A stretch of 64,000 bases of DNA from Pseudomonas sp. DNDY-54 (GCF_019880365.1 NZ_CP082271.1:3348001-3412000); one strand, 5' to 3'; counted from the stretch's first letter, positions 26,604-34,908 are shown. A program made the numbers and translations. Notes: generated by a model not told the origin, from the sequence alone.

Positions 26604-26921
26604 GGCCAGGACAGCCGGAAACAGACGCTATCGGGGGCTCGGGTCAGCGCGTCCGCTACGGCAGTGTTCGGCAGGCTTGGCATCCCCTACCTTGTTTTTG
26701 CGTCAGCGGGCTAGGCATCCCCGGCGACAGGCTGCGGAATTATCCGGATTACTGGCGAAATAGCAAGCTCGTTCGCTTACGAAGCACCAAGCTTACGGCT
26801 TAAAACTGTCTCTAGGCATAATCGGCACCTATTCGGCGCATTGCATGGCGTGTCGAAACGAACTAATCAGCCGCCCCGACAATCCGACGTCGATGTCAGG
26901 CTATTAAACAAAGGATACCGC

Positions 26922-27959
26922 ATGGAAAAGCGCCAACTCGGCCGTACCGACCTTCAAGTCACCTCGCTATGTCTGGGCAGCATGACTTGGGGTGAGCAGA
27001 ACGATCAGGATCAGGCATTCGCGCAGCTGGATTGCGCCAGAGCGGCCGGCATCAATTTTCTCGATACCGCTGAAATGTATCCCGTACCGCCACGAGCGGA
27101 AACCTACGCATCCACCGAGCGCTACATCGGCAACTACTTCAAGGCCCGCGGGAATCGATCCGAGTGGATTCTTGCCAGCAAGATTGCCGGCCCGGGCAAT
27201 GGCATCAGCCATATCCGTGATGGCCAGCTCAAAATGAACCGTCAGCACATTGTTGCAGCTCTGGATGCCAGCCTGAAGCGGCTGCAAACAGACTGGATTG
27301 ACCTGTATCAGCTGCACTGGCCAGAGCGCAGCACCAACTTTTTTGGACAGCTCGGCTATCGCCATCAGGATCAGGATTTCACGCCGATCGAAGAAACACT
27401 GGAGGCGCTCAACGAACAGGTGAAGATCGGAAAAATCCGCCATATCGGCCTGTCCAACGAAACGCCCTGGGGCACGATGAAATTCCTGGAGCTTGCTGAA
27501 TCTCGCGGCTGGCCGCGAGCCGTTTCGATCCAGAACCCGTACAACCTGCTTAATCGCTCGTTCGAGGTAGGCCTGGCTGAGATCGCTATTCGCGAACAAT
27601 GCGGGCTCCTGGCTTATTCACCGCTGGCATTCGGCATGCTCAGCGGTAAGTACGAACAAGGCGCACGGCCGGCCGGTGCACGGATTACCTTGTTCAGTCG
27701 CTTCGCACGTTACTCCAATCCGCAATCGCAAGCAGCGTGCTCCAAGTACGTAGCGCTCGCGCGGCAACATGGACTGGATCCTGCTCAAATGTCGCTGGCC
27801 TATGTCACGCAGCAGCCCTTCGTTACCGGCAACATCATCGGCGCTACGTCGCTGGAGCAACTGGAAAGCAACCTTGCTAGCAGCGAGCTGCGGCTATCTG
27901 CCGAGGTGCTTGCTGATATAGAAGCGATCCACACGGAGCAACCCAACCCTGCTCCTTGA
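26922..27959 (+). CDS. Aldo/keto reductase, Tas family
   Basis: This is an NADPH-dependent aldo/keto reductase of the Tas-like branch; the substrate is unknown. The 345 aa protein begins MEKRQLGRTDLQVTSLCLG and contains the catalytic-region aspartate and tyrosine in FLDTAEMYP. It also has the LYQLHWP segment and IGLSNETPWG. ATG 26922 has AAAGGA 8 bp upstream; the open frame 27 codons further up carries no family residues. The same kind of gene stands beside rplM-rpsI in other pseudomonads. Regulation is not visible beyond a weak -10. Confidence 0.92.
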   Translation: MEKRQLGRTDLQVTSLCLGSMTWGEQNDQDQAFAQLDCARAAGINFLDTAEMYPVPPRAETYASTERYIGNYFKARGNRSEWILASKIAGPGNGISHIRDGQLKMNRQHIVAALDASLKRLQTDWIDLYQLHWPERSTNFFGQLGYRHQDQDFTPIEETLEALNEQVKIGKIRHIGLSNETPWGTMKFLELAESRGWPRAVSIQNPYNLLNRSFEVGLAEIAIREQCGLLAYSPLAFGMLSGKYEQGARPAGARITLFSRFARYSNPQSQAACSKYVALARQHGLDPAQMSLAYVTQQPFVTGNIIGATSLEQLESNLASSELRLSAEVLADIEAIHTEQPNPAP

Positions 27960-28057
27960 AGGCTGTTCGAAGTGAATGAACGGCATCGATCACAACGATT
28001 CAGGGTTGATCCCGCCGCCATCGCCGAAACCCAGCCCTCTCGTGAGGAGCATTAAGA

Positions 28058-28750
28058 ATGATTGCTGCCGAACTGCTCGCAACGTCAACCCTAGTATTAG
28101 GTTGGTTGCTTTATGCGGCAGTTCTGCTCTGGGCATGCATTCGCGCGCCATGGGTAGAGCTTTTTAGCGACACCCGCCGCCAACATTTACTGTTTGGCGC
28201 GGTACTGGCGATCTTCCTGCTGTGGCTGGTCCGCCGAGACTTCGAATCAGGGCTATCTTTTCATTTCATCGGACTGACAGCCGTTACGCTACTGCTGGAT
28301 TGGCCACTGGCGATGTTGGCTGCTTTTGTCGCCCAGATGGCACTGGTCGTCACCGGGCATCAGCAGCTGACAGCCCTCGGGCTGAATGGCGTATTACTCG
28401 TACTGATACCTGTAACGGTGACTGAAATCTGCGCCCTAGCAGTCGAACGCACCCAGCCCCGCAACCTCTTCGTGTATATCTTCTTTTCCGGCTTTTTTGC
28501 CGCAGGCCTTGCCGCCCTCTTCTGCATCCTGGCCGGACTCGGAGTTCTGCTACTTGATGGCCGCTACCCCATGCCGCCCTGGCTGAATGACTTTGCCGGT
28601 TATATCTGGCTAGTAATGTTTCCCGAAGCGTTCATCAACGGGACTGTCGTAAGCGCACTGGTCGTGTTCTATCCGGACTGGATGGAAACCTTCAACCGCA
28701 CCCGCTATCTCCAAGCGCCCTGGAAAGACGACGGTGACAAGCAAGCCTGA
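28058..28750 (+). CDS. CbiM-like membrane protein (ECF-type permease family)
   Basis: The 230 aa product is a polytopic inner-membrane protein with about six or seven hydrophobic segments. The pattern LNGVLLVLIPVTVTEICALAVER and FPEAFINGTVVSALVVFYPDWM resembles the CbiM family, the substrate-binding component of cobalt/nickel ECF transporters. I judge the family by pattern only. No ECF ATPase or T-component gene is adjacent, and the metal-binding N-terminal MHIPDG motif of true CbiM is absent, so the substrate is unknown. A GAGGAG ribosome site precedes the ATG. Confidence 0.78.
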   Translation: MIAAELLATSTLVLGWLLYAAVLLWACIRAPWVELFSDTRRQHLLFGAVLAIFLLWLVRRDFESGLSFHFIGLTAVTLLLDWPLAMLAAFVAQMALVVTGHQQLTALGLNGVLLVLIPVTVTEICALAVERTQPRNLFVYIFFSGFFAAGLAALFCILAGLGVLLLDGRYPMPPWLNDFAGYIWLVMFPEAFINGTVVSALVVFYPDWMETFNRTRYLQAPWKDDGDKQA

Positions 28751-28799
28751 CCACCCATCAAACAACCTGAGCTGCGACAGCGCTAACCCACCACTTGGC

Positions 28800-28997
28800 T
28801 CAATGCTTGCGTGGCGGCATGTCGTCGGAAAAAAGATCATCTTCCAGCTCGTTACCCGGAATCGCATGTTCTTCCGAGGCCCAGGCGCCGAGGTCGATCA
28901 GCTTGCAGCGCTCGGAGCAGAATGGTCGGTTCGGACTGTTCACGCTCCATACGACCGGCGCCCCACAGGTAGGGCATTCGACAACTGTAGTACTCAT
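28800..28997 (-). CDS. yacG: DNA gyrase inhibitor YacG
   Basis: YacG is a small zinc protein that binds GyrB and inhibits DNA gyrase. The 65 aa product has a four-cysteine zinc site, CPTC near residues 9-12 and CSERC near residues 27-31, then an acidic tail. ATG 28997 has GAGGAGG upstream and overlaps the coaE stop (ATGA). The yacG-coaE-pilD linkage is typical of pseudomonads. Confidence 0.94.
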   Translation of the reverse strand: MSTTVVECPTCGAPVVWSVNSPNRPFCSERCKLIDLGAWASEEHAIPGNELEDDLFSDDMPPRKH

Positions 28998-29602
28998 TCC
29001 TGACCTCCTCGTAGCGTCAGATAAAAATTGTGCAAACGTTCCACCTCGCACATTAACCATGCCAGATCACGATCATTGACAAGCACATCATCAGCGTGAC
29101 GCAAGCGCTCATCGCGGCTGATCTGCGCACTGAGAATGGCCTGGATCTGCGCTTCGCTGCACCGATCCCGCCGCGCGGCACGCTCCAACTGAAGTGCTTC
29201 AGGCACATCGACCACTAGCACGCGATCGACCTGACGATACTGGCCGGACTCCACCAGCAAGGGCGAAACCATAATGGCGTAGGGTGAGGTAGCCCGAGCG
29301 AGGTGCTGGGCGATCTCCTGGCGGATCATTGGGTGCAACAGTTCTTCAAGCCATTTGCGCTGTTCGGGATCATGGAAAACCAGCTCACGCAGCACCGACC
29401 TGTTCAAGCTGCCATCTGCGGCCAAAACAGTCTCCCCAAAACGATCGGCAATCGCCCCCAACGCAGGCTTGCCAGGCTCGACAACCCAGCGGGCGGCATG
29501 ATCGGCGTCGACCCAATCCACCCCGAGCCGGCCAAACGCCTCCACCACAGCGCTCTTGCCGCTACCGATACCTCCCGCCAAACCAAGCACCCATGGCTTC
29601 AT
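28994..29602 (-). CDS. coaE: Dephospho-CoA kinase CoaE
   Basis: CoaE phosphorylates dephospho-CoA in the last step of coenzyme A synthesis. The 202 aa protein has the P-loop GLAGGIGSGKS at residues 7-17 and DADHAARWVVEPGKPA. ATG 29602 gives the family's length; the open frame continues 41 codons upstream without family residues. The ribosome site is weak. Confidence 0.95.
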   Translation of the reverse strand: MKPWVLGLAGGIGSGKSAVVEAFGRLGVDWVDADHAARWVVEPGKPALGAIADRFGETVLAADGSLNRSVLRELVFHDPEQRKWLEELLHPMIRQEIAQHLARATSPYAIMVSPLLVESGQYRQVDRVLVVDVPEALQLERAARRDRCSEAQIQAILSAQISRDERLRHADDVLVNDRDLAWLMCEVERLHNFYLTLRGGQE

Positions 29603-29917
29603 TACGCATCGCCCGATAGGAAACGACGCGCAGTAGTAACGCCTGAAAAGCCGAGATGCAAGAGGAACGGAGAGCCGCTGTAGCTTGTACAGCCACAGGA
29701 CTTGCTCAGTGCGGGCCGCGATCACCGAAACGGTTCAACGTTGGGTATTGATTCAGAGGGCAGTCTTGGCGTGAAGCTCTTTGGTCATTCAGTAGCAGCG
29801 GAAAATTATCCGAGCGGGACCCGACCCATACGGCCTGCGCACAGCAGGGCTAGCCAGATCCCGCTCTGCTAGAGCCAGCGAACATTGGAAGCAAACGAAC
29901 TTGTGGCCGATATCCCG
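29603..29917. other. 315-bp region between pilD and coaE
   Basis: No gene is seen. On the minus strand TTGCAT (29656-29661) and TACTAC (29633-29638) are 17 bp apart and could be the coaE promoter. An 8-bp inverted repeat, GAGCGGGA at 29812-29819 with TCCCGCTC at 29859-29866, encloses 39 bp and could end the pilBCD transcript, though a T-run is poor. Confidence 0.5.
29633..29661 (-). promoter_or_regulatory. Candidate coaE-yacG promoter
   Basis: TTGCAT and TACTAC with a 17-bp spacer lie about 31 bp before coaE on the minus strand. Support is limited to the sequence match and position. Confidence 0.35.
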
Positions 29918-30781
29918 TCAGAAGCGGGCAAATTGAAGATAGGCCGACGTGATTTGATCACCCCAAAGCAGCGCAATCCAACCAGCAATCGCTAGATAGG
30001 GACCGAAGGGAATTGCCGTGCCGCTATCCGCTTTCTTCACGCGTAGCATGATGGAACCCAACACTGCACCGACGACCGATGACAGCAGGATGGTCAGTGG
30101 CAAAACCTGCCAACCGCCCCATGCGCCAAGCATGGCAAGCAATTTGAAGTCCCCGTATCCCATGCCCTCCTTACCGGTCACCAGCTTGAACAACCAGTAC
30201 ACCGACCAAAGACTGAGATACCCGGCCACTGCACCCCACACGGCATCAGGCAGCGAAGAGAACAACCCGAAGAAATTGACGATCAACCCCAGCCAAAGCA
30301 ACGGCAGCACGATGGAGTCAGGCAGCAGCTGATGATCGACATCGATCATGCTCATCGCCAGCAAACCCCAGGTCAGCAGCAGCATCGCGCCTGCCTGCCA
30401 GGTGAAGCCAAAGTGCCAGGCGACATAGGCGGACAACAACCCGCACAGCAACTCGACAAAGGGATAACGACTGCTGATCGGTGCACGGCAAGACGAACAT
30501 TTGCCACGCAAGGCCAGCCAGCTCACCAATGGAATATTTTCCCATGGGCGAATCTCATGATCGCAGTGCGGGCAGTGAGAATGAGGGAGAACCAGATTGA
30601 AGGTCGAAGCAGACTCGACCGGCAACTCAAGAAACTCTCGCGCTTGAGCGCGCCAGTCCCGCTGCATCATGATCGGCAAGCGGTGTATCACTACGTTCAG
30701 GAAACTGCCAACCAGCAGCCCCAACGCCAGCGCGCATAAAACAAAGGCCAGCGTGTTGCTGGCCAGAAGCTCGAAAATCAT
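29918..30781 (-). CDS. pilD: Type IV prepilin peptidase / N-methylase PilD
   Basis: PilD is an inner-membrane aspartic protease that removes the prepilin leader after glycine and methylates the new N-terminal phenylalanine. It also serves type II secretion pseudopilins. The 287 aa protein has two CxxC pairs in the cytoplasmic loop (HCPHC and CSSC), catalytic aspartates in MIDVDHQLLPD and in the GMGYGDFK motif, and about eight membrane segments. It is downstream of pilC by 4 bp. It should process the short pilin at 34228. Confidence 0.97.
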   Translation of the reverse strand: MIFELLASNTLAFVLCALALGLLVGSFLNVVIHRLPIMMQRDWRAQAREFLELPVESASTFNLVLPHSHCPHCDHEIRPWENIPLVSWLALRGKCSSCRAPISSRYPFVELLCGLLSAYVAWHFGFTWQAGAMLLLTWGLLAMSMIDVDHQLLPDSIVLPLLWLGLIVNFFGLFSSLPDAVWGAVAGYLSLWSVYWLFKLVTGKEGMGYGDFKLLAMLGAWGGWQVLPLTILLSSVVGAVLGSIMLRVKKADSGTAIPFGPYLAIAGWIALLWGDQITSAYLQFARF

Positions 30782-30785
30782 CGGT

Positions 30786-32006
30786 TTATCCGACCACGCT
30801 GCCGAGCTGGAAGATGGGCAGGTACATTGCGATGATCAAACCACCCACTAGCACACCCAGCACCGCCATGATTAGCGGCTCCATCAACGTGGTGAGGTTA
30901 TCGACCATGTTATCCACTTCGTCTTCATAGAAGCTGGCGACCTTGTCGAGCATCTCGTCCAGCGACCCGGACTCTTCGCCAATGGCTGTCATCTGTATCG
31001 CCATGGACGGGAATACCCCCGTGGTGCGCATCGAGAAGTTAAGCTGCACGCCCGACGAGACATCGTTGCGGATTTTCGCGACGGCATTGCGGAACACCAC
31101 GTTACCTGTGGCCCCACCCACTGAGTCCAACGCATCAACCAGTGGTACGCCTGCAGCGAACGTAGTTGACAGGGTCCTTGCGTAACGAGCCACAACAGCT
31201 TTGTACATGATGTCGCCAACAATAGGTGCCTTGAGCAGAACTCGATCCAACGTATCGCGAAACTTCTCCGAACGCTTGTAGCTGTGCTTGAACAGAAAAG
31301 CACCAGCGAACAACCCGATCAATACTAAATACCACCACTCCTGCAGCCACCGGGACAGCCCGACCACCATCTGAGTGAAGGCTGGCAGCTCCGCACCAAA
31401 GCCCTGAAACACGCTTTCGAACTGCGGCACCACCTTAATGAGAAGGATGGCTGAAACGATGATTGCCACTACGATAACGGCAATCGGGTAGGTCATCGCC
31501 TTTTTGATTTTCGCCTTGAGCTGCTCAGTCTTCTCCTTGTAGGTTGCTACCCTGTCCAACAGCGTCTCCAGCGCACCAGATTGCTCACCGGATTCCACAA
31601 GATTGCAGTACAGATCGTCGAAATACTGGGGCTTCTTGCGCAGAGAACCGGCAAAGCTGTTACCCGCCGCCACCTCCTGCTTCACTTCGTCAACCAGCTT
31701 GCGCATATTGGGGTTGTCGAAGCCTTCACCAATGATGTCGAAAGACTGAAGCAGCGGCACGCCCGCCTTCATCATGGTCGCCATCTGACGGGTGAACAGC
31801 GCGATGTCCATTGGCTTGATCTTTTTGCCAGCACCGAACAGCGAGACGGCCTTCTTGCGCACCTTGAGCGGATTGATACCCTGCTTGCGGAGTTGCGCTT
31901 TGATTAGCGCCGGGCTTTGACCGGACAGCTCACCCTTGATTTTGCTGCCCTTGCGGTCAGTCCCTTCCCAGGTGAACACACTGGTTTTCAACGCTCTTTC
32001 CGCCAT
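30786..32006 (-). CDS. pilC: Type IV pilus inner-membrane platform protein PilC
   Basis: PilC is the inner-membrane platform on which the pilus is assembled and disassembled, acting with the ATPases PilB and PilT. The 406 aa protein has two cytoplasmic GspF-type domains (about residues 70-190 and 275-395, with the paired PLLQSFDII and PLVDALDSV motifs). Transmembrane segments follow each domain. It lies 2 bp after pilB. Confidence 0.97.
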   Translation of the reverse strand: MAERALKTSVFTWEGTDRKGSKIKGELSGQSPALIKAQLRKQGINPLKVRKKAVSLFGAGKKIKPMDIALFTRQMATMMKAGVPLLQSFDIIGEGFDNPNMRKLVDEVKQEVAAGNSFAGSLRKKPQYFDDLYCNLVESGEQSGALETLLDRVATYKEKTEQLKAKIKKAMTYPIAVIVVAIIVSAILLIKVVPQFESVFQGFGAELPAFTQMVVGLSRWLQEWWYLVLIGLFAGAFLFKHSYKRSEKFRDTLDRVLLKAPIVGDIMYKAVVARYARTLSTTFAAGVPLVDALDSVGGATGNVVFRNAVAKIRNDVSSGVQLNFSMRTTGVFPSMAIQMTAIGEESGSLDEMLDKVASFYEDEVDNMVDNLTTLMEPLIMAVLGVLVGGLIIAMYLPIFQLGSVVG

Positions 32007-32008
32007 GG

Positions 32009-33715
32009 TTAATCCTTGGTTACGCGGTTGACTTCTTCCAGGCTGGTAATGCCATTCATGGCTTTAACAAGTCCGGAAATGCGCAAATCATTGAAACCAT
32101 CTTTGCGCGCCTGAATGGCGATATCGATGGAGTTACCTTCCTCCATGATAAGCCGCTGCAGGGCAGGCGTGATTTTAACCACTTCATAAATACCGACACG
32201 GCCTTTGTAGCCGCCGTTGCAATTATCGCAACCCACCGGCCCATAGAGCTGGAACGTGCCGATCTTGTCTTCCGGTATGCCTTCCTTCAGCAGCGCCTCG
32301 CGCGGCACCTCGACTTCCTTCTTACAGCTGGTGCAGAGCTTGCGCGCTAGACGTTGGGCGATGATCAGGTTGACCGATGTTGCGATGTTGAAGGCGGGCA
32401 CACCCATGTTGCGCAGGCGAGTGAGGGTTTCTGCAGCACTGTTAGTGTGTAGCGTCGACATCACCATATGGCCAGTCTGCGCCGCCTTGACCGCGATCTC
32501 GGCGGTTTCCAGGTCGCGAATTTCGCCGACCATAATGATGTCCGGGTCCTGACGCAGGAATGCACGCAATGCCTGAGCGAAGTCCATGCCTTGGCGCGGA
32601 TTGACGTTGACTTGGTTGATGCCTTCGAGGTTGATCTCCACCGGATCTTCCGCGGTCGAGATATTCACATCAACGGTGTTAAGAATGTTCAAGCCGGTAT
32701 ACAAGGAGACCGTCTTACCCGAGCCAGTCGGGCCCGTGACCAAAATCATCCCTTGCGGCTGCTTTAACGCACTCAGGTACAGCTCTTTTTGGTCTTCTTC
32801 ATAGCCCAACGCGTCGATCCCCATCTTGGCACTGGAGGAGTCGAGGATACGCATCACAATCTTTTCGCCCCACAGCGTGGGCAGGCTATTGACGCGGAAA
32901 TCGATGGACTTCGTCTTGGAGACCTTCATCTTGATCCGGCCGTCCTGCGGCTTGCGCCGCTCGGCAATATCCAACGCCGCCATCACTTTGAGGCGCGCCG
33001 AAATCCGACTGACCAGCTGCACCGGCGGCCGCGCCACCTCATGCAGCACCCCATCCGTACGGAAACGAACTCGATATGATTTTTCGTAGGGTTCGAAGTG
33101 AAGGTCCGATGAGCCGCGCTTGATCGCATCCAACAGCATCTTATTGACGAAGCGCACCACCGGCGCGTCGTCCGCCTCGTTGTGCTCGCCCTCTTCTTTG
33201 TCGGCCGCCCCCCCCGACGTAACAACATCCAGCTCATCAAGATCTGAGTCGGTCATGCCATCGAGCGTGGTATTGGCAGATTCGAACAACCTTTCAATCG
33301 CATCGCCGAGCTTGTCGTCTTCGACCAGTACCGACTCGACCGAAAGGCCAGTATTGAATTGGATATCACTGATGGCCTGGTGATTGGTTGGATCGGATAC
33401 CGCCACATACAGCTTATTGCCCCGACGCTGCAGCGGCAGAACACGGTGCTGGCGCACCAGTTTTTCGCTGACCAAATCTTGAGGCTGGGTTTCTTTATCC
33501 AGCGTCGTGAGATCGAAGTACGGAACGCCGAACTGCTCACCCGCGACCTCTGCTATCGCCCGGCTCTTGACTACCTTGTTCTGCACCAGCCATGACACCA
33601 GCGGCACCTGGTTACGCTGAGCCTGCTGCTGCGCCTGCAGCGCGACCTTTTCATCAAGCTGGCCGACCAGTACTAATTGGCGAGCCAAACCACCGAGGGG
33701 AGCGTTTTCGTTCAT
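32009..33715 (-). CDS. pilB: Type IV pilus extension ATPase PilB
   Basis: PilB is the hexameric ATPase that powers pilus extension. The 568 aa protein has an N-terminal MshEN-type domain, the Walker A loop GPTGSGKT near residue 325, an aspartate box, a Walker B region (IMVGEIRDLETAEIA) and the His box. A zinc site is formed by CTSC and CDNC pairs. A promoter-like pair lies upstream. No pilT or pilSR is present in the window. Confidence 0.97.
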   Translation of the reverse strand: MNENAPLGGLARQLVLVGQLDEKVALQAQQQAQRNQVPLVSWLVQNKVVKSRAIAEVAGEQFGVPYFDLTTLDKETQPQDLVSEKLVRQHRVLPLQRRGNKLYVAVSDPTNHQAISDIQFNTGLSVESVLVEDDKLGDAIERLFESANTTLDGMTDSDLDELDVVTSGGAADKEEGEHNEADDAPVVRFVNKMLLDAIKRGSSDLHFEPYEKSYRVRFRTDGVLHEVARPPVQLVSRISARLKVMAALDIAERRKPQDGRIKMKVSKTKSIDFRVNSLPTLWGEKIVMRILDSSSAKMGIDALGYEEDQKELYLSALKQPQGMILVTGPTGSGKTVSLYTGLNILNTVDVNISTAEDPVEINLEGINQVNVNPRQGMDFAQALRAFLRQDPDIIMVGEIRDLETAEIAVKAAQTGHMVMSTLHTNSAAETLTRLRNMGVPAFNIATSVNLIIAQRLARKLCTSCKKEVEVPREALLKEGIPEDKIGTFQLYGPVGCDNCNGGYKGRVGIYEVVKITPALQRLIMEEGNSIDIAIQARKDGFNDLRISGLVKAMNGITSLEEVNRVTKD

Positions 33716-33750
33716 TGAACTGCCTATAAAGGCTGGAGAAATGTCGCGCC

Positions 33751-33779
33751 CTTATAACGCAGTTCCAAAGGCCTGCCAA
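33751..33779 (-). promoter_or_regulatory. Candidate pilBCD promoter
   Basis: Minus-strand TTGGCA (33774-33779) and TATAAG (33751-33756) are 17 bp apart, about 36 bp before the pilB start. It reads as a sigma-70-type promoter, unlike the sigma-54 one of the pilin gene. Confidence 0.5.
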
Positions 33780-33889
33780 ACCCTTGAAAACTAAGTGGCA
33801 ATTTTTGTCACATGGTGACTTGAAGGGCTAATTTATCCTCCAAACGCTCAACCAACCCGCTACCCACCCGTACACAGCCAAGATTTTGT

Positions 33890-33917
33890 TGTGGGAGGCG
33901 CGCCCTGCGGCGAAAGC
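33890..33917 (+). repeat. REP-like element copy 1
   Basis: TGTGGGAGGCGCGCC followed by CTGCGGCGAAAGC. It matches copy 2 at 34032 almost base for base. The core GGCGCGCC is palindromic. Confidence 0.75.
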
Positions 33918-34031
33918 TACTGAGCTATCGCATTTATATAGGCGGCGCCCCTCTCCTTTCCTCCACCATCACCACCAACCTAAATCCTCCCAACCCCAAC
34001 CCAACGGCGCCTACAGCCCGACAGAGGGGCA

Positions 34032-34059
34032 TGTGGGAGGCGCGCCTCGCGGCGAAAGC
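34032..34059 (+). repeat. REP-like element copy 2
   Basis: TGTGGGAGGCGCGCCTCGCG and then GCGAAAGC, same direction as copy 1, 142 bp apart. The 12-bp core GAGGCGCGCCTC is a perfect palindrome, as in Pseudomonas REP families. Confidence 0.78.
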
Positions 34060-34165
34060 GGTTCCCGACACACCGAAACCCAACCTCTAATTCCACAGTT
34101 ACGCACTCCCTAGAAAGTGCACCACCTCACAACTACAGACTCAAGCGCGACGCTCCTGCCTCGCC

Positions 34166-34181
34166 TGGCACAGAAGCTGCT
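34166..34181 (+). promoter_or_regulatory. Sigma-54 promoter of the short pilin gene
   Basis: TGGCACAGAAGCTGCT matches the sigma-54 consensus TGGCAC-N5-TTGCW with the GG and GC dinucleotides at the required distance. The predicted start lies about 12 bp on, some 35 bp before the pilin ATG. Pseudomonas pilA genes are driven by RpoN with the activator PilR, so the pilin gene here probably is too. Confidence 0.8.
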
Positions 34182-34227
34182 CCTATCTCGACAGGTCCAA
34201 CGACCTCACCAACAAAGGAGCTTTTCA

Positions 34228-34413
34228 ATGAAGTCCATCAAGAAGCAAAAAGGTTTCACCCTGATTGAATTGATGATCGTGGTTGCGATCATCGGTATTT
34301 TGGCTGCAATCGCTATTCCGCAGTTCAATGATTACCGAGCCAAGGCAAATGATTCTAGCGCCGTAGCGGATGGGCGCAATGCCATTACCGCTGTAATTTC
34401 CAACTTGCGCTAA
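34228..34413 (+). CDS. pilA: Short type IV pilin (PilA-N-like), 61 aa
   Basis: This encodes a type IV prepilin with a basic leader ending in glycine (MKSIKKQKG), cleavage before phenylalanine, glutamate at mature position 5, and the conserved hydrophobic N-terminal helix (FTLIELMIVVAIIGILAAIA). The mature part would be only about 52 residues, almost all helix, with no globular domain or C-terminal disulfide loop; ordinary PilA has 140-150. A ribosome site (AAGGAG) and a sigma-54 promoter precede it, and the next gene has its own ribosome site, so it looks intact rather than frameshifted. It resembles Geobacter PilA-N. Mature aromatic residues are F1, F24 and Y27. Confidence 0.9.
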   Translation: MKSIKKQKGFTLIELMIVVAIIGILAAIAIPQFNDYRAKANDSSAVADGRNAITAVISNLR

Positions 34414-34436
34414 GCAGAAAAATCAGGAGACAAACC

Positions 34437-34883
34437 ATGAAAAAGACTCAATTGCTGGTTACCGGCCTCTGCGCATTTATGATGTCTGGCTTAGCCCACG
34501 CAGCATATCCCAACCTTGCGGGGGGAACCAACAACATCACTATGGTGGACTGCGAACTTCTCGCTAACGATATAAAGGTTGTACTTTCCAATAACGTCGT
34601 AGGCGGTGTTCAGTGCAACACTGATGACAACTTTGTTGCTCTCAGCGTTTGCCACACATCAGGCCTAACCGCCTCACGCAGTGCTGTTCAGACAGAAGAT
34701 GCGAACGGCAACACAATTTGCACAGTTGGGCCAGATGAAACATGCGTAGAGACAGTTACGGGCGCCTCATTCCCGACCGCCACTAGCGCACGGGGCACCG
34801 TTTCATCCCAATTCCCTGGTGGCGCGTGTACAGCTGAAAGTGCTTTAGCAAATGCTGAGGCCCAGGAATTGCCAGAAGATTAA
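34437..34883 (+). CDS. Secreted six-cysteine protein, possible PilA-C-like pilin partner
   Basis: I do not recognise a named family. The 148 aa product has a clear signal peptide (cleavage after AHA, about residue 22), so it is exported. The mature part has six cysteines (39, 60, 72, 95, 103, 131), enough for three disulfides, and is rich in Thr, Ser, Asn and Gly, like a pilin head domain. It starts 23 bp after the short pilin, with AGGAGA in front, and a terminator follows, so the two form one transcript. By position it could supply the missing globular domain, as PilA-C/Spc does in Geobacter. That is inference. Its acidic, less GC-rich sequence differs from its neighbours. Confidence 0.85.
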   Translation: MKKTQLLVTGLCAFMMSGLAHAAYPNLAGGTNNITMVDCELLANDIKVVLSNNVVGGVQCNTDDNFVALSVCHTSGLTASRSAVQTEDANGNTICTVGPDETCVETVTGASFPTATSARGTVSSQFPGGACTAESALANAEAQELPED

Positions 34884-34908
34884 CTCAAATCGACTTGCCT
34901 TTACTTGC

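Larger units (their letters stand above)
26534..26921. other. 388-bp intergenic region between rplM and the aldo/keto reductase
   Basis: This divergent region holds the rplM promoter and leader hairpin near its left end. Two copies of GGCTNGGCATCCCC lie 35 bp apart at 26674-26687 and 26709-26722. A plus-strand CATAAT at about 26817 could be the -10 box for the reductase gene. I see no gene in it. Confidence 0.6.
33716..34227. other. 512-bp intergenic region between pilB and the short pilin gene
   Basis: The region separates two divergent transcripts. It contains a candidate pilB promoter near 33751-33779, the palindrome GTCACATGGTGAC at 33807-33819, and two same-direction REP-like elements at 33890-33917 and 34032-34059. 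A C-rich low-complexity stretch lies at about 33950-34020 and the sigma-54 promoter at 34166-34181. No gene is seen. Confidence 0.7.

Noticed and set aside
34228..34413. The short pilin as a frameshifted or nonsense-broken PilA
   Set aside because: The downstream sequence does not continue a pilin in another frame; it starts a new gene with its own ribosome site and signal peptide, and the promoter is intact.
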